Both the position numbers and the translations under genes were made by a program. Shown in pieces: positions 1 through 10,555 of a stretch of 64,000 bases of DNA. The DNA is from Medicago truncatula (taxonomy: Eukaryota > Streptophyta > Magnoliopsida > Fabales > Fabaceae). Numbering within the stretch: position 1 is the stretch's first letter; each line of letters begins with the position of its first letter. Under the pieces are notes generated by a model. It had not been told where the DNA came from. It saw only the letters and a program-made list of their open reading frames with translations, and made no database searches. Location: positions 5,280,001-5,344,000 of the forward strand of contig NC_053043.1 of the NCBI RefSeq assembly GCF_003473485.1, given 5' to 3'.

Positions 1-3000
1 TTTTTTCTTGGGAAGGGCAAAATTGAGAAAAACCCTTAGATTCTAAGTTCGGGGGTCGTTTTCGCTACGGGAAGGTGTTAGGCACCCGGAGCGATTATGG
101 TATTCCATAAGAACCGCTCTCCTAAGTTTATTTCTACGCTTTAGTTTTATTGCTTATTTGTAAAAAAGGAAAGTGTGATTAGTTAAGAATGGGGGTGAGA
201 AGAAGTAGAATTTGATTTTATTTCGGCTTGGATGAGTTTTGACTCATTGCCTACGTACCGTTTTACGGGATCAAAACCGGCGTAGTTCTTGCTAAAAAGA
301 CTTGTTTTTTGTTTTAATTGTTTGATTTTAAGTTTTAAAAAAAAGGTTTTGAAGAAGGAGATTGGGAGGCTTCATGAGCATTAGATTTAGCAAAAAAGTG
401 AGGTTTGATTAGTGATTAGAAAGAAAGTCTAAATGATTAAGATGAATTGAATTTTTTCTTAAAAAAAAAGAAAAAGAAAGGAAAAAAAAAATGAAGTGTT
501 GACTTCATACTTATTATGAAAGTTTTTGAAGTGAAGTTCAATTATTTTTGAAAAAAGGATGGATTTTCTCTAAGTGTTTAAAACCTAAACGCTTACTTAA
601 CCATACAATCCTATACATACATCTAAGGTGAGTGTGTGCGTGTCGGTGCGCCATAGTGTCCATAGTCCATATTACAACAATTGCCTAAATACATTCTATG
701 GCCCCTTTGCCAAGCTACAAAATAACGATGACAAATTACATCTCTAAAACGTATTAAAACTTGCAAAAATAAATGCTAGGCTAAAGAAGGTGGAGGGAAT
801 GCTAAATGAGATGCATGAAACATGGAAATAAGCTTGTTAGTGAAAAGAAAAGAAAGAAAAAAAACATAACAAGTACTAAAAAGCATGCAAGATGGCACAA
901 AAAAATGACATTAAACCCTAAAAACTTAGGTGTGAAACCTAAAGCATTCTTGGCCTCTAATTCTCATGCTCTAACAAATTTTGAAAGAGTTTTCTTTATC
1001 TCAAGTTATAGCATGGAATTATTGGAAATATGCAAGCATGGTTTCATGCCATATTTTCTAGAATAAACTTGGCATTTCATATCTTTCAAAATATGCATAT
1101 ATTGTTCATAAAATCAAGAACTTATGAACCAAATCAAAACAGCAAATCAACATGAAATTATAAGCACAAATCTCTCATATTATCATATCAAGTAGCTTTT
1201 ATCACATATTCTTACATCAAGGACAAATGTGTGAAGAAGAATCCATAACAAATAATTCAAAGAGAATTAAAATGCTATGAATTAATTATACAAAATTTCA
1301 TAGATCCTTAATGTGCAAAAATGTCATAAAAACACTAAGAAAATATCAAGAAACATGTATGAATTTTTCTAGGAATTTTATCACAATTTTAATCAAGACA
1401 TAGGTGCAGGTAGCAAAAAACAGGGGTGTGAATAGCACAGGAATGGCAAAACGTAAAGATCCAAAGAAACCAAAGGCCCAACCCAAAACCCTAAAGAACC
1501 GGATTCACAGGAGCCACAGGATTGATCCAGGATCCTGAAACCCTAGATCAAACGGCCTGGAATCAACAGGATTGGACCGGTCTTGGACCGGTCTGGTTCA
1601 CTAGCTTATTTAAACAGAAGAGTGCCGGTTTATTTCATTTCTGCAAATCCTTTCTCTCTCTAACTCTTCTCTCTTCTCTCATCTCTCACCTCTCACTAAC
1701 CTCGCCGCCGGCGAGGATGAAGCTACGGCGGAGACCTTGAAGGTCCGCCGGAAACTTCATCTTCTCCGGCGAGTTCATGCAGTTTCCGGCGACCTAAATT
1801 TCCAGATTTCAAAGATTCTTACTTCATTTGATTCGTCCTTTAACCCTAAACACGAATCCAGTAGCTGTTTTTTCAAATACGGTTTGAAACGTTGTAGATC
1901 TAAAAAGTTCCGTACGGTTTTGAAACTGATTTTTTGGTTTTTGAAAAGAAATGTTTAGATCGTTTAAAGATCTACATCGTTTCGTTGTTTGATTACGCTT
2001 CTAGTACTCGTTCTTGCTTTCAAAACTTAGATCCTTATGGATCTAGGTTTCGTGTTTACGGTTACGGTTTTCTTTGAATTCTGGAAATTTTTTTGATGTG
2101 CTTTGCTCGCGTGATTGTTTTCTACAGGTTTAACAGTGATATTACTTTTGAGAAAAGATTCTGAGTTTTACCTAAGGTTTTGGTTGAAACCTTTAATGGA
2201 GGAAATCTTTGGGAAAACTTGAATGTTCTTGACGGTTTTGATGATTTTGCTTGCTTTTGGACCGAAAATAAATCGGTTTACCGGTTCATCTTCATCTTCT
2301 CTGATTCTTTCTCTGCTTCTCTGTGATTACGTGCTTGAGCTTGCTTCAACGTTTTTTGAATCTGCGTGAAAAATCCCTATGATCAGTGCTTGAGCTTGCT
2401 TCAATGTGAGCTCGCACTTTGAATTGTAGGGGAAATCTTCAATCCGGTGATGAAGATTCACACGAATCTCTGAGGATTGATGTGAAAATCAATGAATTTG
2501 TGTATGAATTTGGTTCTGGAAATCTTAGGGTTCTTGTGTTCTTGGTGATTTCTCTGTGATTTTCTTGGTTTGATCTAACTGACAAGAAAGAGAAAAATTG
2601 AATCTGTTTTGGTGAAGTGGCGCTTGATCAATGGCTTTGAATCTGACTCACTGTTTATATAGTTGACATGTGTACACTTGAGCCAATGAGAGCATGACAC
2701 CTGGAATTGTATGAGAGTGGCACGGCTTGGACAAAAAAAGAAATTTGGACCTTTCTGCAAAAAATAAAACTTCAAGGACTAAACTGCAAATAATCCAAAA
2801 AGGACTGAAATGTAAAAAAAGAAAATTCTGGACTAAAAATGCAATTTTGGGACCTCAATTGAGGGACCAAAATGCAATTAAAAATGAAATTGAATAAAAA
2901 ACGTAATTTGACCAAACGTAAAGCGAAACAAAAATAAAATTGACAAAACGGACTAAAACGAACCCATGGCTTAAATGAGGTACTTCAAAGTAACCTCCCC

Positions 3001-3469
3001 ATGCCAAAATTTCATGTGAAATGACCAAAATGCCCCTAGGGCTAAAAACGACCTAAACAGATTCAAATTGACTTGACACTAACTCAGACGCAAGTTTGAA
3101 ACGAAATTAGCAAAGCTTACTGATGAAATGAAAGAAAAACAATTTGAAAAGACTCAGAGACAGTCACAAGGATGAAAATGGGTCCCACCGCAGGAAATGA
3201 CCAAAATACCCTTCTGTATGACCTTTTGCAAATTTTGAAATAAACTGTAGAAAAAGCAATGTAATGATTCAGAGACACTTTTGAATGACTTACAAGACAA
3301 GTAAAGACATTTTGAAAGGTTTTATGCAAGAAAAACATAGGTAAAAATGTGATTGAAAACACTGCGTAGCAGAGACAAATTGAACTGTGCAGTTGAAATT
3401 TGACATTTGACAAAGTTTGAAATGAAATTGGGCCCAGCATTTTTAGGTCCAAAAACAGGGTATAACAAG
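1..3469 (+). mobile_element. Putative 3' part of a very long LTR (LTR retrotransposon), cut by the left edge
   Basis: No real gene is seen here, and base composition and texture change sharply near 3470. The segment ends in CAGGGTATAACA, the expected inverted complement of an LTR beginning TGTTATACCCTG. A TATTTAAA box at 1607-1614, followed by a CT-rich and then a CCGGCGA-rich leader (1640-1790), would fit U3-R-U5 in plus orientation, making this the 3' LTR. No primer-binding site is apparent after 3469. The length and style suggest the Ogre/Tat group of Ty3-gypsy elements in legumes, but that is recollection, not proof. The opposite orientation cannot be excluded because both LTR ends carry the same short inverted repeat. 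The other LTR lies outside the window. Confidence 0.5.
1607..1614 (+). promoter_or_regulatory. TATA-like box inside the putative LTR
   Basis: TATTTAAA stands just after a tandem pair of GGACCGGTCT units (about 1574-1594) and about 30 bases before a long CT-rich leader. It would be the LTR's own promoter if the element is in plus orientation. The open frames after it are short and look unlike known proteins. Confidence 0.35.
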
Positions 3470-4151
3470 TATCAACAATGTCGACATGTGTTTCGATCGG
3501 TGAAGATGACAAAAAAACAAGTAAAAGTACCAATTTGTTATCTTAAAATATAAAAAATTGAATTATATATTTATTTTTGTAAATAAAAAATCAAAAAATA
3601 ATATTATTTTTTTAAGGGGATCAAATTGCCAATAACTGAGTTATATTCACAGAAACTGCGTGAAGAAGTTTTATTGCCAATAAATATAAAATAAATTATT
3701 ATTAATATTTTCTATATAATAAAAATAACGGAAAAAAAAAATCATATCTAGCTAGATGAAATATAATTTTTTTATTAAAATATTTTTTCGACTGAATTTA
3801 TTGAAAAACATACATACTCGTTAATTTTATGTTCAATGCATAATAATTTACATAATAAAATTGATCTTCCCTAAAAAAAAAACCGATTTTATTTTGAATA
3901 TGATTTTGACTTTGTACCATTCAATATTGGAACGATTGTGCAAAGATTCAGAACAATTAAGAATATAAACTTCGCTTTCTCTCCCTTAAAAGATAGTTTG
4001 CTTTTTTTTTTTTTTTAACAGAAGATAATTTTCTTTCTGAGTGTATGCTTTTTTAACAATGTATTGATATATCTTGTCTGATAAATAAGCTCACTATGTA
4101 TATAGCTCTAGTTTGCCTTTATTTAGAATTTTGATGTAATATCCCATGCTG
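3470..4151. other. AT-rich intergenic DNA
   Basis: Very AT-rich sequence with poly(T)/poly(A) runs, and no coding frame or repeat boundary that I can support. It begins where the putative LTR ends and so would include the LTR insertion flank. Confidence 0.6.
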
Positions 4152-4154
4152 TTA

Positions 4155-4635
4155 AGGGTGCGTTTGATGGTCAGGATATGACAGAGGCATGATATGATAT
4201 AAAGCTGGATAGAGATAAGATATGATAAGGACATGATAAACATTAATCTTATCATGTGTTTGATGTGCACATGATAACAAACACGTTATCATTATAATTA
4301 AATGAAAAAATTGCTTTCATAATTAATCAAATATTGTAAAAATGGTATGTTATTAATTATAATAGAAAATACATGTTATAACTATTTTTAAAATGACAAT
4401 ATTTAAAACTGGCAGAATATCAAGATAATAAATAAGGAATGATCTTCTAATTCCATCAGGATAATTTCTAACTTAGCCTATACTCAGGATATAAATTACA
4501 AAGGAAAGTCAGGATATGATAGGGAAATGGTTTATTTTATCCTATCTCTTTGGTGCATCAAACATGAAATTTAAGCAGAATATGATTAATGTATCATATC
4601 ATGTCTCCCTATCCTGGCCATCAAACGGACTCTAG
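4155..4635. mobile_element. Tourist-like (PIF/Harbinger) MITE
   Basis: The ends are imperfect inverted repeats: GGGTGCGTTTGATGGTCAGG on the left and the complement of TCCTGGCCATCAAACGGACT on the right. TTA flanks both sides (4152-4154 and 4636-4638), the target-site duplication expected of PIF/Harbinger elements. The interior is rich in GATATGATA/ATCATATC motifs that can fold back. It has no coding capacity. Its right end (CAAACGGACTCTA) is shared with the element at 19364-19925. Confidence 0.7.
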
Positions 4636-4637
4636 TT

Positions 4638-4815
4638 AAATTAAACTACTCCATTAAATAATTATGAGTCTATCCTATCATATCCTATCCTGCGCAGGAT
4701 AGGATCAGATAGTTTAATTTATTTCATATCATATCAGGTCTCTTCATACATGTTTAATGCATTTCTTTGATTGATAAAAAAAAAAAAATTAAACTATTCC
4801 ATTAAATAATTATGA
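4638..4815. repeat. 30-bp direct repeats flanking a segment with a perfect 24-bp palindrome
   Basis: The phrase AAACTACTCCATTAAATAAT near 4643 recurs with one change near 4790, as part of a roughly 30-bp direct repeat. Between the copies lies a short insert with a perfect palindrome at 4682-4705, centred on TGCGCA with arms ATCCTATCC/GGATAGGAT. It abuts the right end of the Tourist-like MITE and uses the same ATCATATCCT vocabulary, so it may be a broken second MITE. Confidence 0.55.
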
Positions 4816-7800
4816 TTTTTTAGCATTTATTAATTGAAATTTTTAATGATTGAATCAATAGTAGTTGAATGCGCATAATTGCAATCAAGAAAATGATTGT
4901 GATACTTAAAACTTTTTATTTATTGATTTTAGTGGTAAATATTTCTTCATTTAATCCAACATTTAATTATTCATTTATTGAGTTTTTAATTCATATTATA
5001 AATATAAAGATAAAGAAAAATATTTATAGTGTGATTGAGAACGTGCTTATATTGTAGATATATGTTGATTTAGTTGATAATAAATTGACTGCTACCCCTA
5101 TTAAAGTGTGAGTACAACTCTCGATACCAGCGTTAGGACATCCTAGATGGATAATACATAAATACCTTTGTAATATCTTTTTTTATCCTTGAGGCTTTCT
5201 CTTTGGATCAAACTCACCTAAATAAAATTATTAAAAAAAAATGAATATGTTTTTTTAGTGGAAAAGAGAATATTTTTATATGAGTAAAAAAAAAGGAACA
5301 TATTTATATGGTGCGCTTTTTTTGGAGCTATTTTTTATTGTTATTAAAACATTAAGATATATTAATTTCCAACTTTTATTCACATGAGGACGTTGAAACG
5401 TGTGTTTAAATTTATATGTGTGATGCTAACATTTCTCTTTGCATAAAAGTACCTTTTTAGAGGTTTAGAAAGATCATTTCATTAATTTTATTGGTAGTAT
5501 ATATTGTTATACTTTTTGGAGTTTAAGGAATTTAGATTTGTGTCAAGTTATATTATTATAATTTTTTTTACAAAGAAAAAAATTCCTATTTCGATAGGTA
5601 AAAAATTAATTACTTCACAAATATTTGTAATTTAAATTTAATCTCCATCAAATAACGGTATTACTCATATATATGTGGTTAAAGGTCAGTGCTTGAAATA
5701 TATTAACAATATAAATATAAATTCCATATTAATAAAAATGGGAATCAGTTCTTGGTTTAATTTCAAAGTAAATTTTTAAAAAATTAACAATAAATTTGTT
5801 TAATATTTTTTTGGTACCAATTCGTCAAAGACAAAGAATTTGTAAATTGCTATGAATAAGAAACTTCTATAATAAGCCGAAAAATTCAATGTATATAATA
5901 TAATATTTAAGGCTTTAGTAACAAAATTAAGGCATTTTTTTTTTTACAAAAATTTAAGGCATTGTTGTATTCTTAGAAATATTTTATCACAAATTAATTT
6001 TAGCGTATTTGGTCATATATATGAACAAAGATCGTTTGATTAAATGCTATAATATTTTCAAATGAAATTCAAGATGATGATAAAAAACTATGGGACAAAG
6101 ACTATCACTGAATTGAATAGAAAAGAAATGATTTTTTAATGTCAAATGTTAGTAATTAGTTGTTAGATTAATTTGTTTTGTTTTCCGAAACAAAATTAAA
6201 TTTTTCTTCTTCGTTCGAGTTTGTACCAAGAACCTATAGCATCATAGAAAAAACACAATCAAAGGAAACCAATAAATACATTAAAATAAAAGAAAAAATG
6301 TCACGTCAACATGCTATGTTATGGTTGAAAGTTGAACGGAAAAGCATACATTTTGTTTGTTAACAAATACGTGTATGATTGAAACTTTTGATGATTTAGT
6401 TAAATCTAATTGGTCAAAAATTAAGACAAAGGATACATGAATCCATTTGATTGAAAACATTGATAATAATTTGACGGTTGTCATTGAAACATGAGGGAAA
6501 ATTAAAGGGTCATTGAAACATGATCAATGAGTAATCAAAAATTCATTTAGTTTTGTCATTTTAAAACTTTTACAACTTTCCGCTTATAAATATGGGAATT
6601 AATAAAAATATTAATACAATTTTAAAGCATATGTGATTATTAATTTTAATAATAGAATGAATGATGGATAAAAAAATACGACGTGAATAAAAAATTAATA
6701 TTTTTTCACTTAAAAAACATAATAAATTAATAATATTTAATGTGATATTATTTTAATAATAGTATAAACTCGTGTAAATGTTTAATTTTATTTTTTTGCT
6801 AAGCAGGGAGAAAGACAGACATCAGGAGGCCACACCGACATCCCAACTAATGTTTAAATGTTTAATTAGGATGAAGGAAATAAAATATAAATGATTGTTA
6901 AGTTTTTTTTTTTTGAAAATGCACTTAAAATTTTAAGGTAGCACCTTGCTCCCTTTTAGTTAAAGAAAATGGAACTTTTAATTTTGACTAAAAAAACAAA
7001 AATCAAAGGTGTCATAAAATCGATTTTCTATTATGTATTTCTTATCTTTTTCACTTGAAAGTTATCGATTCAACCAATTTTATGAAAATGGATGCGTTTC
7101 TTCTTATATATCGATTGGTTTCCATTTCAAGCATAAAGTAGCAAAAAAAAAATCAAAATAATCACCAAAATAAAATATAAAAGAGCAAGATTTTAAAAGT
7201 AAAATAACAACATAAGAAAAATTAAACAAAAAAGAATAGATAGATAGAAAAAGTTGTGAGAATTAAGGGATTAAAATAAATCAAAAGGGGGATGAAAGTG
7301 ATTATATTTGAACGTGGTGATAGAAATCCTTCATATATATTCTAATTTTTATGTGATGCATTTCTTCTTTTCTCTTGATTGGTTTCCATGTCCAAAATAA
7401 ATATCCAAACAAAAAAAAAAATATAAACACCAAAATAATATTGAAAAGAGAATATGAATAAGAATCATCAACCTAAGAAATCACAATAAAATGGAACATA
7501 ACAATAAGAAATGTTAAATAAATAATAAAACAATAAAAAATAAACAAATAAAAGAAAATAGAATGGCGTTGAAAGCAGTGATTTTTTATGGGAGGAATAG
7601 GTAGATGAAAATAATAAAAAACCAAATTGTTATAGTGAAAAAATCATGTTATGATCAATTTTGATTGACTCATGAAAAATAAATGAGTCATGATCCATTT
7701 TGATTGGATAATAGAAAAGGAATACGTCAAGATTCATTTTTATTGGTTGATGGAGAAACATTAAATGAAATGGGAAGTATGAAGATGTCATGTGTACTTT

Positions 7801-8249
7801 AAAAAAAAAAAAAAGGGTAAATGTTTATAATAGAGATAGAGATTAAGACGATTAAGATGTATATGTGTCGATGTGGATATTTGATTAGGCAATAGCGAAT
7901 AAGCAAAATATATTTAGATGGTAACGTGTACGCACATATTAGTGATGTTTACGTGTATCAATGTATTAATGTATCAATATAATTATAATTTATTATTAAA
8001 ATCAGGAGAAGACAAAGAAGAGATTTTAAAATACATAATTTGTCAAACACAATATAGTTATTATTCATCCATATTGAAATTAAAATGAAAATAAAAAAAG
8101 TCTTGGGAAACCTATACAATTAAGTTTGTATTCATTCTCTTTTGTTCGATACAATCCAAGATTTACATCACCACCCAAGTTACTCATAATGGCATGAATT
8201 ATATACAAAAATTAGATTAATTTAAAATGTCATTTTTTTACATTCATTA
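4816..8249. other. AT-rich intergenic DNA with diverged internal duplications
   Basis: No gene is supported; the 60-70 codon open frames here look like chance. Around 7080-7250 and 7350-7470 there are two diverged copies of a block containing TTGATTGGTTTCCATG followed by A-rich sequence with CACCAAAATAA. A phrase near 7795 (GTCATGTGTACTTT, A-rich, TAATAGAGATAGAGAT) recurs near 9190. These suggest old segmental or Helitron-type duplication together with the RPA-like remnants just downstream. Confidence 0.45.
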
Positions 8250-8407
8250 TATACAAATAGGCGCATCAATGGGAATCATATCTAGATAGAACGGGTGTCT
8301 ATCACAATTGATATTATTAACAAACCAAACATGAATTATTCGAACAACTCGCTTCATGATTCTTTGATCGAGTTGATTTCATAGATGTTATCAAATCTTG
8401 GTGTCAT
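8250..8407 (-). pseudogene. Decayed RPA70-like first exon, copy 1
   Basis: The minus-strand reading from ATG at 8407 gives MTPRFDNIYEINSIKES and then a stop. A shifted frame continues with RVVRIIHVWFVN and later DRHPFYLDMIPID. Together these resemble the start of plant 'replication protein A 70 kDa DNA-binding subunit B-like' proteins (DUF223/OB-fold), a family that is expanded in legumes and also carried by Helitrons. There is a stop and a frameshift and no following exons, so I call it a pseudogene. Its sister copy lies about 280 bp away. Confidence 0.4.
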
Positions 8408-8577
8408 GACAATCTTTTGGAGTTTGACAACACTATTTGGAAGAAATGTGCTAGTGGAAATGATGAAAGAAACATATACTATTTATAGGAAAAATAATAA
8501 AAGCAAATGACATCATGAACAAATAAAAAATATGATACAAAATTGGCTAATCCTAGAATGCTTGATTGGCTTACAAC

Positions 8578-8691
8578 CTAAAAATATCTAGAGACATCAC
8601 AAACAAACAAAACACAGACAATCCGAACAACCACGATCCATGATTCCTTCACAGGGTTGATTTCAGAGATGTTATCAGATCTTGATGCCAT
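8578..8691 (-). pseudogene. Decayed RPA70-like first exon, copy 2
   Basis: This is a 37-codon frame beginning MASRSDNISEINPVKESW and continuing VVVRIVCVLFV to a stop. The first 25 residues align with copy 1 and with the N-terminal pattern MASR-x-D-x-I-x(8)-KE-x-W-x(2)-VR-I of RPA70-like genes. After VRIV the expected LWxVP strand is lost. No second exon is seen. It is either a truncated gene copy or a fragment mobilised by a Helitron. Confidence 0.42.
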
Positions 8692-9600
8692 TATAATCTC
8701 GTTTTTTAGATTGATGGGGAGGAGGAATAGATGAATGAGACAATTGAATAACAACGAAGTATATATAGGTAAACAGTATAAATGAAATATTATGCAAAGC
8801 AATATAAAAATAAGTAATATGATGCAAAAAAAGACAAAACGATGCAATATGATTGGTTCAACTACACAATAATGACACACGTCAAAATGTCATTGAATGA
8901 TAATTTTTTAATGACATGATTAAGAATTTTCAACCACAAATGAGTTTTGGTTACAATTTGATTTAAATCAATAATTGAGCAAAACTCTAGAGATTGTGAA
9001 AGCATGATACCAAATAAGATAATTTTTAATTAATGATATAATTACTGTACCGATTTTGTATCCCTTATACATCTTTATAAGAATTCACAAATTAAAATCC
9101 TTTCTTAATAAAATCAATCATCAAACAAATGAATGATACTACCATGACATATGCTCAAATTAAGACATTTAATGACAATTAGCATGAAGAGAATGACACG
9201 TGTACTTTTAAAATAAAATAGTGCAAATATATATAATAAAGATAAAGATAAAGATGTGTATATATATAGAAGTATTGAATCAGATTGATTCCACAAAATT
9301 AAAACCTATTTAATTTACATTAGTATATTACTAAAGGTTATTCAATACAAAAGTTGATTAAGAATATTTCTTATTCTAATAATTACAATCCAAATAGTCA
9401 AGGGCCTAAGGCACATGCTGATCCTTTACTTAACATATTCGCAAAGTTAAAACCAGTAAAAAGGTAAATTGCTACGGATTGAAACAATTTCCTCCCCTGA
9501 TTAAGGTTGTTTAACTACAACATTGTGCTTTGAAAATTTGTCAAATTGTAACTTCTTCACTCAAACATACTAGTATTTTTTTTGGGGAGGTGCCAAAGTT
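8692..9600. other. AT-rich intergenic DNA upstream of the peptide gene
   Basis: No supported gene or element boundary. A phrase near 9185-9250 (GACACGTGTACTTTTAAAAT followed by repeated AAAGATA) matches one near 7795. It marks a diverged duplication, not coding sequence. Confidence 0.5.
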
Positions 9601-9660
9601 ATTTCTCAAATCTCAATGTCAATCTAACCAAAAGTATACAAACATTTACATAGTCTTCCT

Positions 9661-9668
9661 TATATATA
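9661..9668 (+). promoter_or_regulatory. TATA box of the IDA/PIP-like peptide gene
   Basis: TATATATAAG lies about 80 bases before the ATG at 9743, a normal plant TATA-to-start spacing with a short 5' leader. It supports the small open frame as a real transcription unit. Confidence 0.55.
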
Positions 9669-9742
9669 AGACATCTCCTCATGAGTCATGATACTAATTA
9701 TATTCATAAACCAAAACAATTTCATTTTTCCATCTCTACATT

Positions 9743-9991
9743 ATGGGGTCCAAAATTCCATCTCTTAGTTGTGTCATAATCTTACTAATGTTACTAGCAC
9801 TTGGAATTTCTGCAACTAGATCGAATTTTCAGGCTATGGAGAAAGGAAATAATAGAAAAGAAGCTTCTACAATGCTAATGGTGGATAATATGTCTAAATC
9901 AGATTCAGGCAAAACTTCCCTTTTTCTTCTTGCAAAGAGACAAGTACCACCTTCGGGACCAAGCCATAGAGGAAATAACGCACCACATTAG
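9743..9991 (+). CDS. Small secreted peptide precursor, IDA-like/PIP-like (SGPS motif)
   Basis: An intronless 82-residue precursor. Residues 1-24 form a signal peptide with a hydrophobic core (CVIILLMLLALGISA). A variable middle follows, and the C-terminus carries VPPSGPSHRGN at 68-78 and then NAPH. VPPSGPSxR matches the mature motif of IDA/IDL peptides (PIPPSAPSKRHN type), which are ligands of HAESA-type LRR receptor kinases controlling abscission and cell separation. SGPSxRG near the end with a terminal His recalls PAMP-induced peptides (PIP). A basic pair, KR, at 65-66 precedes the motif and could be a processing site. The TATA box is well placed. The gene is clearly a signalling-peptide precursor; which of the two subfamilies it belongs to is open. 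Confidence 0.78.
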   Translation: MGSKIPSLSCVIILLMLLALGISATRSNFQAMEKGNNRKEASTMLMVDNMSKSDSGKTSLFLLAKRQVPPSGPSHRGNNAPH

Positions 9992-10310
9992 AGTTAAGCC
10001 ATTGAAATATATTATGCATCTAAGTTAATGTACTCTTTGGATCAATATATTCAAGAATAAATGGAAGGAGAGATCCTATATAGTTTTTCATCATCATGTG
10101 ATTTTATGAATTGATAGGAGTTGGAACTCGTCATATATTTCTACCCTTTATTTTATTTTTTATAAAATGTCCGTTTTTTGTTCATAAGTGGCCCTTTTAT
10201 TTTTACACGTTCATGACTTCAGTCAGATTATTTAATCAAATCATTCTCAAACATTCGCAGAACAAATGTTTACCAATATAATTAAGATAAAACCTTGAAA
10301 AATATCAAAT
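9992..10310. other. 3' flank of the peptide gene and spacer to the tRNA genes
   Basis: Probable 3' untranslated region followed by AT-rich spacer. No other feature seen. Confidence 0.5.
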
Positions 10311-10384
10311 GGCCCATTAGCTCAGTTGGTTAGAGCGTCGTGCTAATAACGCGAAGGTCGCAGGTTCGAAACCTGCATGGGCCA
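10311..10384 (+). tRNA. tRNA-Ile (AAU)
   Basis: A 74-nt cloverleaf. The acceptor stem GGCCCAT pairs with ATGGGCC, followed by discriminator A. The D arm is AGCTCAGTTGGTTAGAGC. The anticodon loop reads CTAATAA with anticodon AAT. The T arm is GCAGGTTCGAAACCTGC with the canonical TTCGAA. No intron. A T run (ACTTTTTTTC) directly follows as the Pol III terminator. It is identical in form to the usual plant nuclear tRNA-Ile. Confidence 0.97.
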
Positions 10385-10393
10385 CTTTTTTTC
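10385..10393 (+). terminator. Pol III terminator of tRNA-Ile
   Basis: A run of seven T's within nine bases of the tRNA 3' end, the standard RNA polymerase III stop signal. Confidence 0.75.
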
Positions 10394-10466
10394 ATTTTTG
10401 TATCAAAATGTAAAATAATACGATGTATACACTATTTATAATTCTGAATATAAAGATTACCAATAA

Positions 10467-10539
10467 GCCCGTCTAGCTCAGTTGGTAGAGCGCAAGGCTC
10501 TTAACCTTGTGGTCGTGGGTTCGAGCCCCACGGTGGGCG
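10467..10539 (+). tRNA. tRNA-Lys (CUU)
   Basis: A 73-nt cloverleaf. The acceptor stem GCCCGTC pairs with GGTGGGC (two G-T pairs), with discriminator G. The D arm is GCTCAGTTGGTAGAGC. The anticodon stem CAAGG/CCTTG encloses loop CTCTTAA, with anticodon CTT at 10500-10502. The T arm GTGGGTTCGAGCCCAC is perfect. A TTTGTTTTTTTG tract follows as terminator. It lies 82 bp after tRNA-Ile on the same strand; each gene has its own internal promoter. Confidence 0.97.
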
Positions 10540-10543
10540 ATTT

Positions 10544-10555
10544 GTTTTTTTGTTT
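10544..10555 (+). terminator. Pol III terminator of tRNA-Lys
   Basis: T-rich run immediately after the tRNA 3' end, including a block of seven T's. Confidence 0.6.

Noticed and set aside
806-1958. Short plus-strand frames within the LTR-like region
   Set aside because: Low complexity or leader-like sequence without similarity to gag, pol or host proteins.
3117-3533. 138-codon minus-strand open frame
   Set aside because: It crosses the putative LTR boundary and has no recognisable motif, so it is taken as chance.
9743-9991. CLE-type reading of the peptide gene
   Set aside because: KRQVPPSGPSHRGN looks a little like RxVPxGPxP, but PPSGPSxR fits IDA/PIP better and the CLE ending PLHN is absent.
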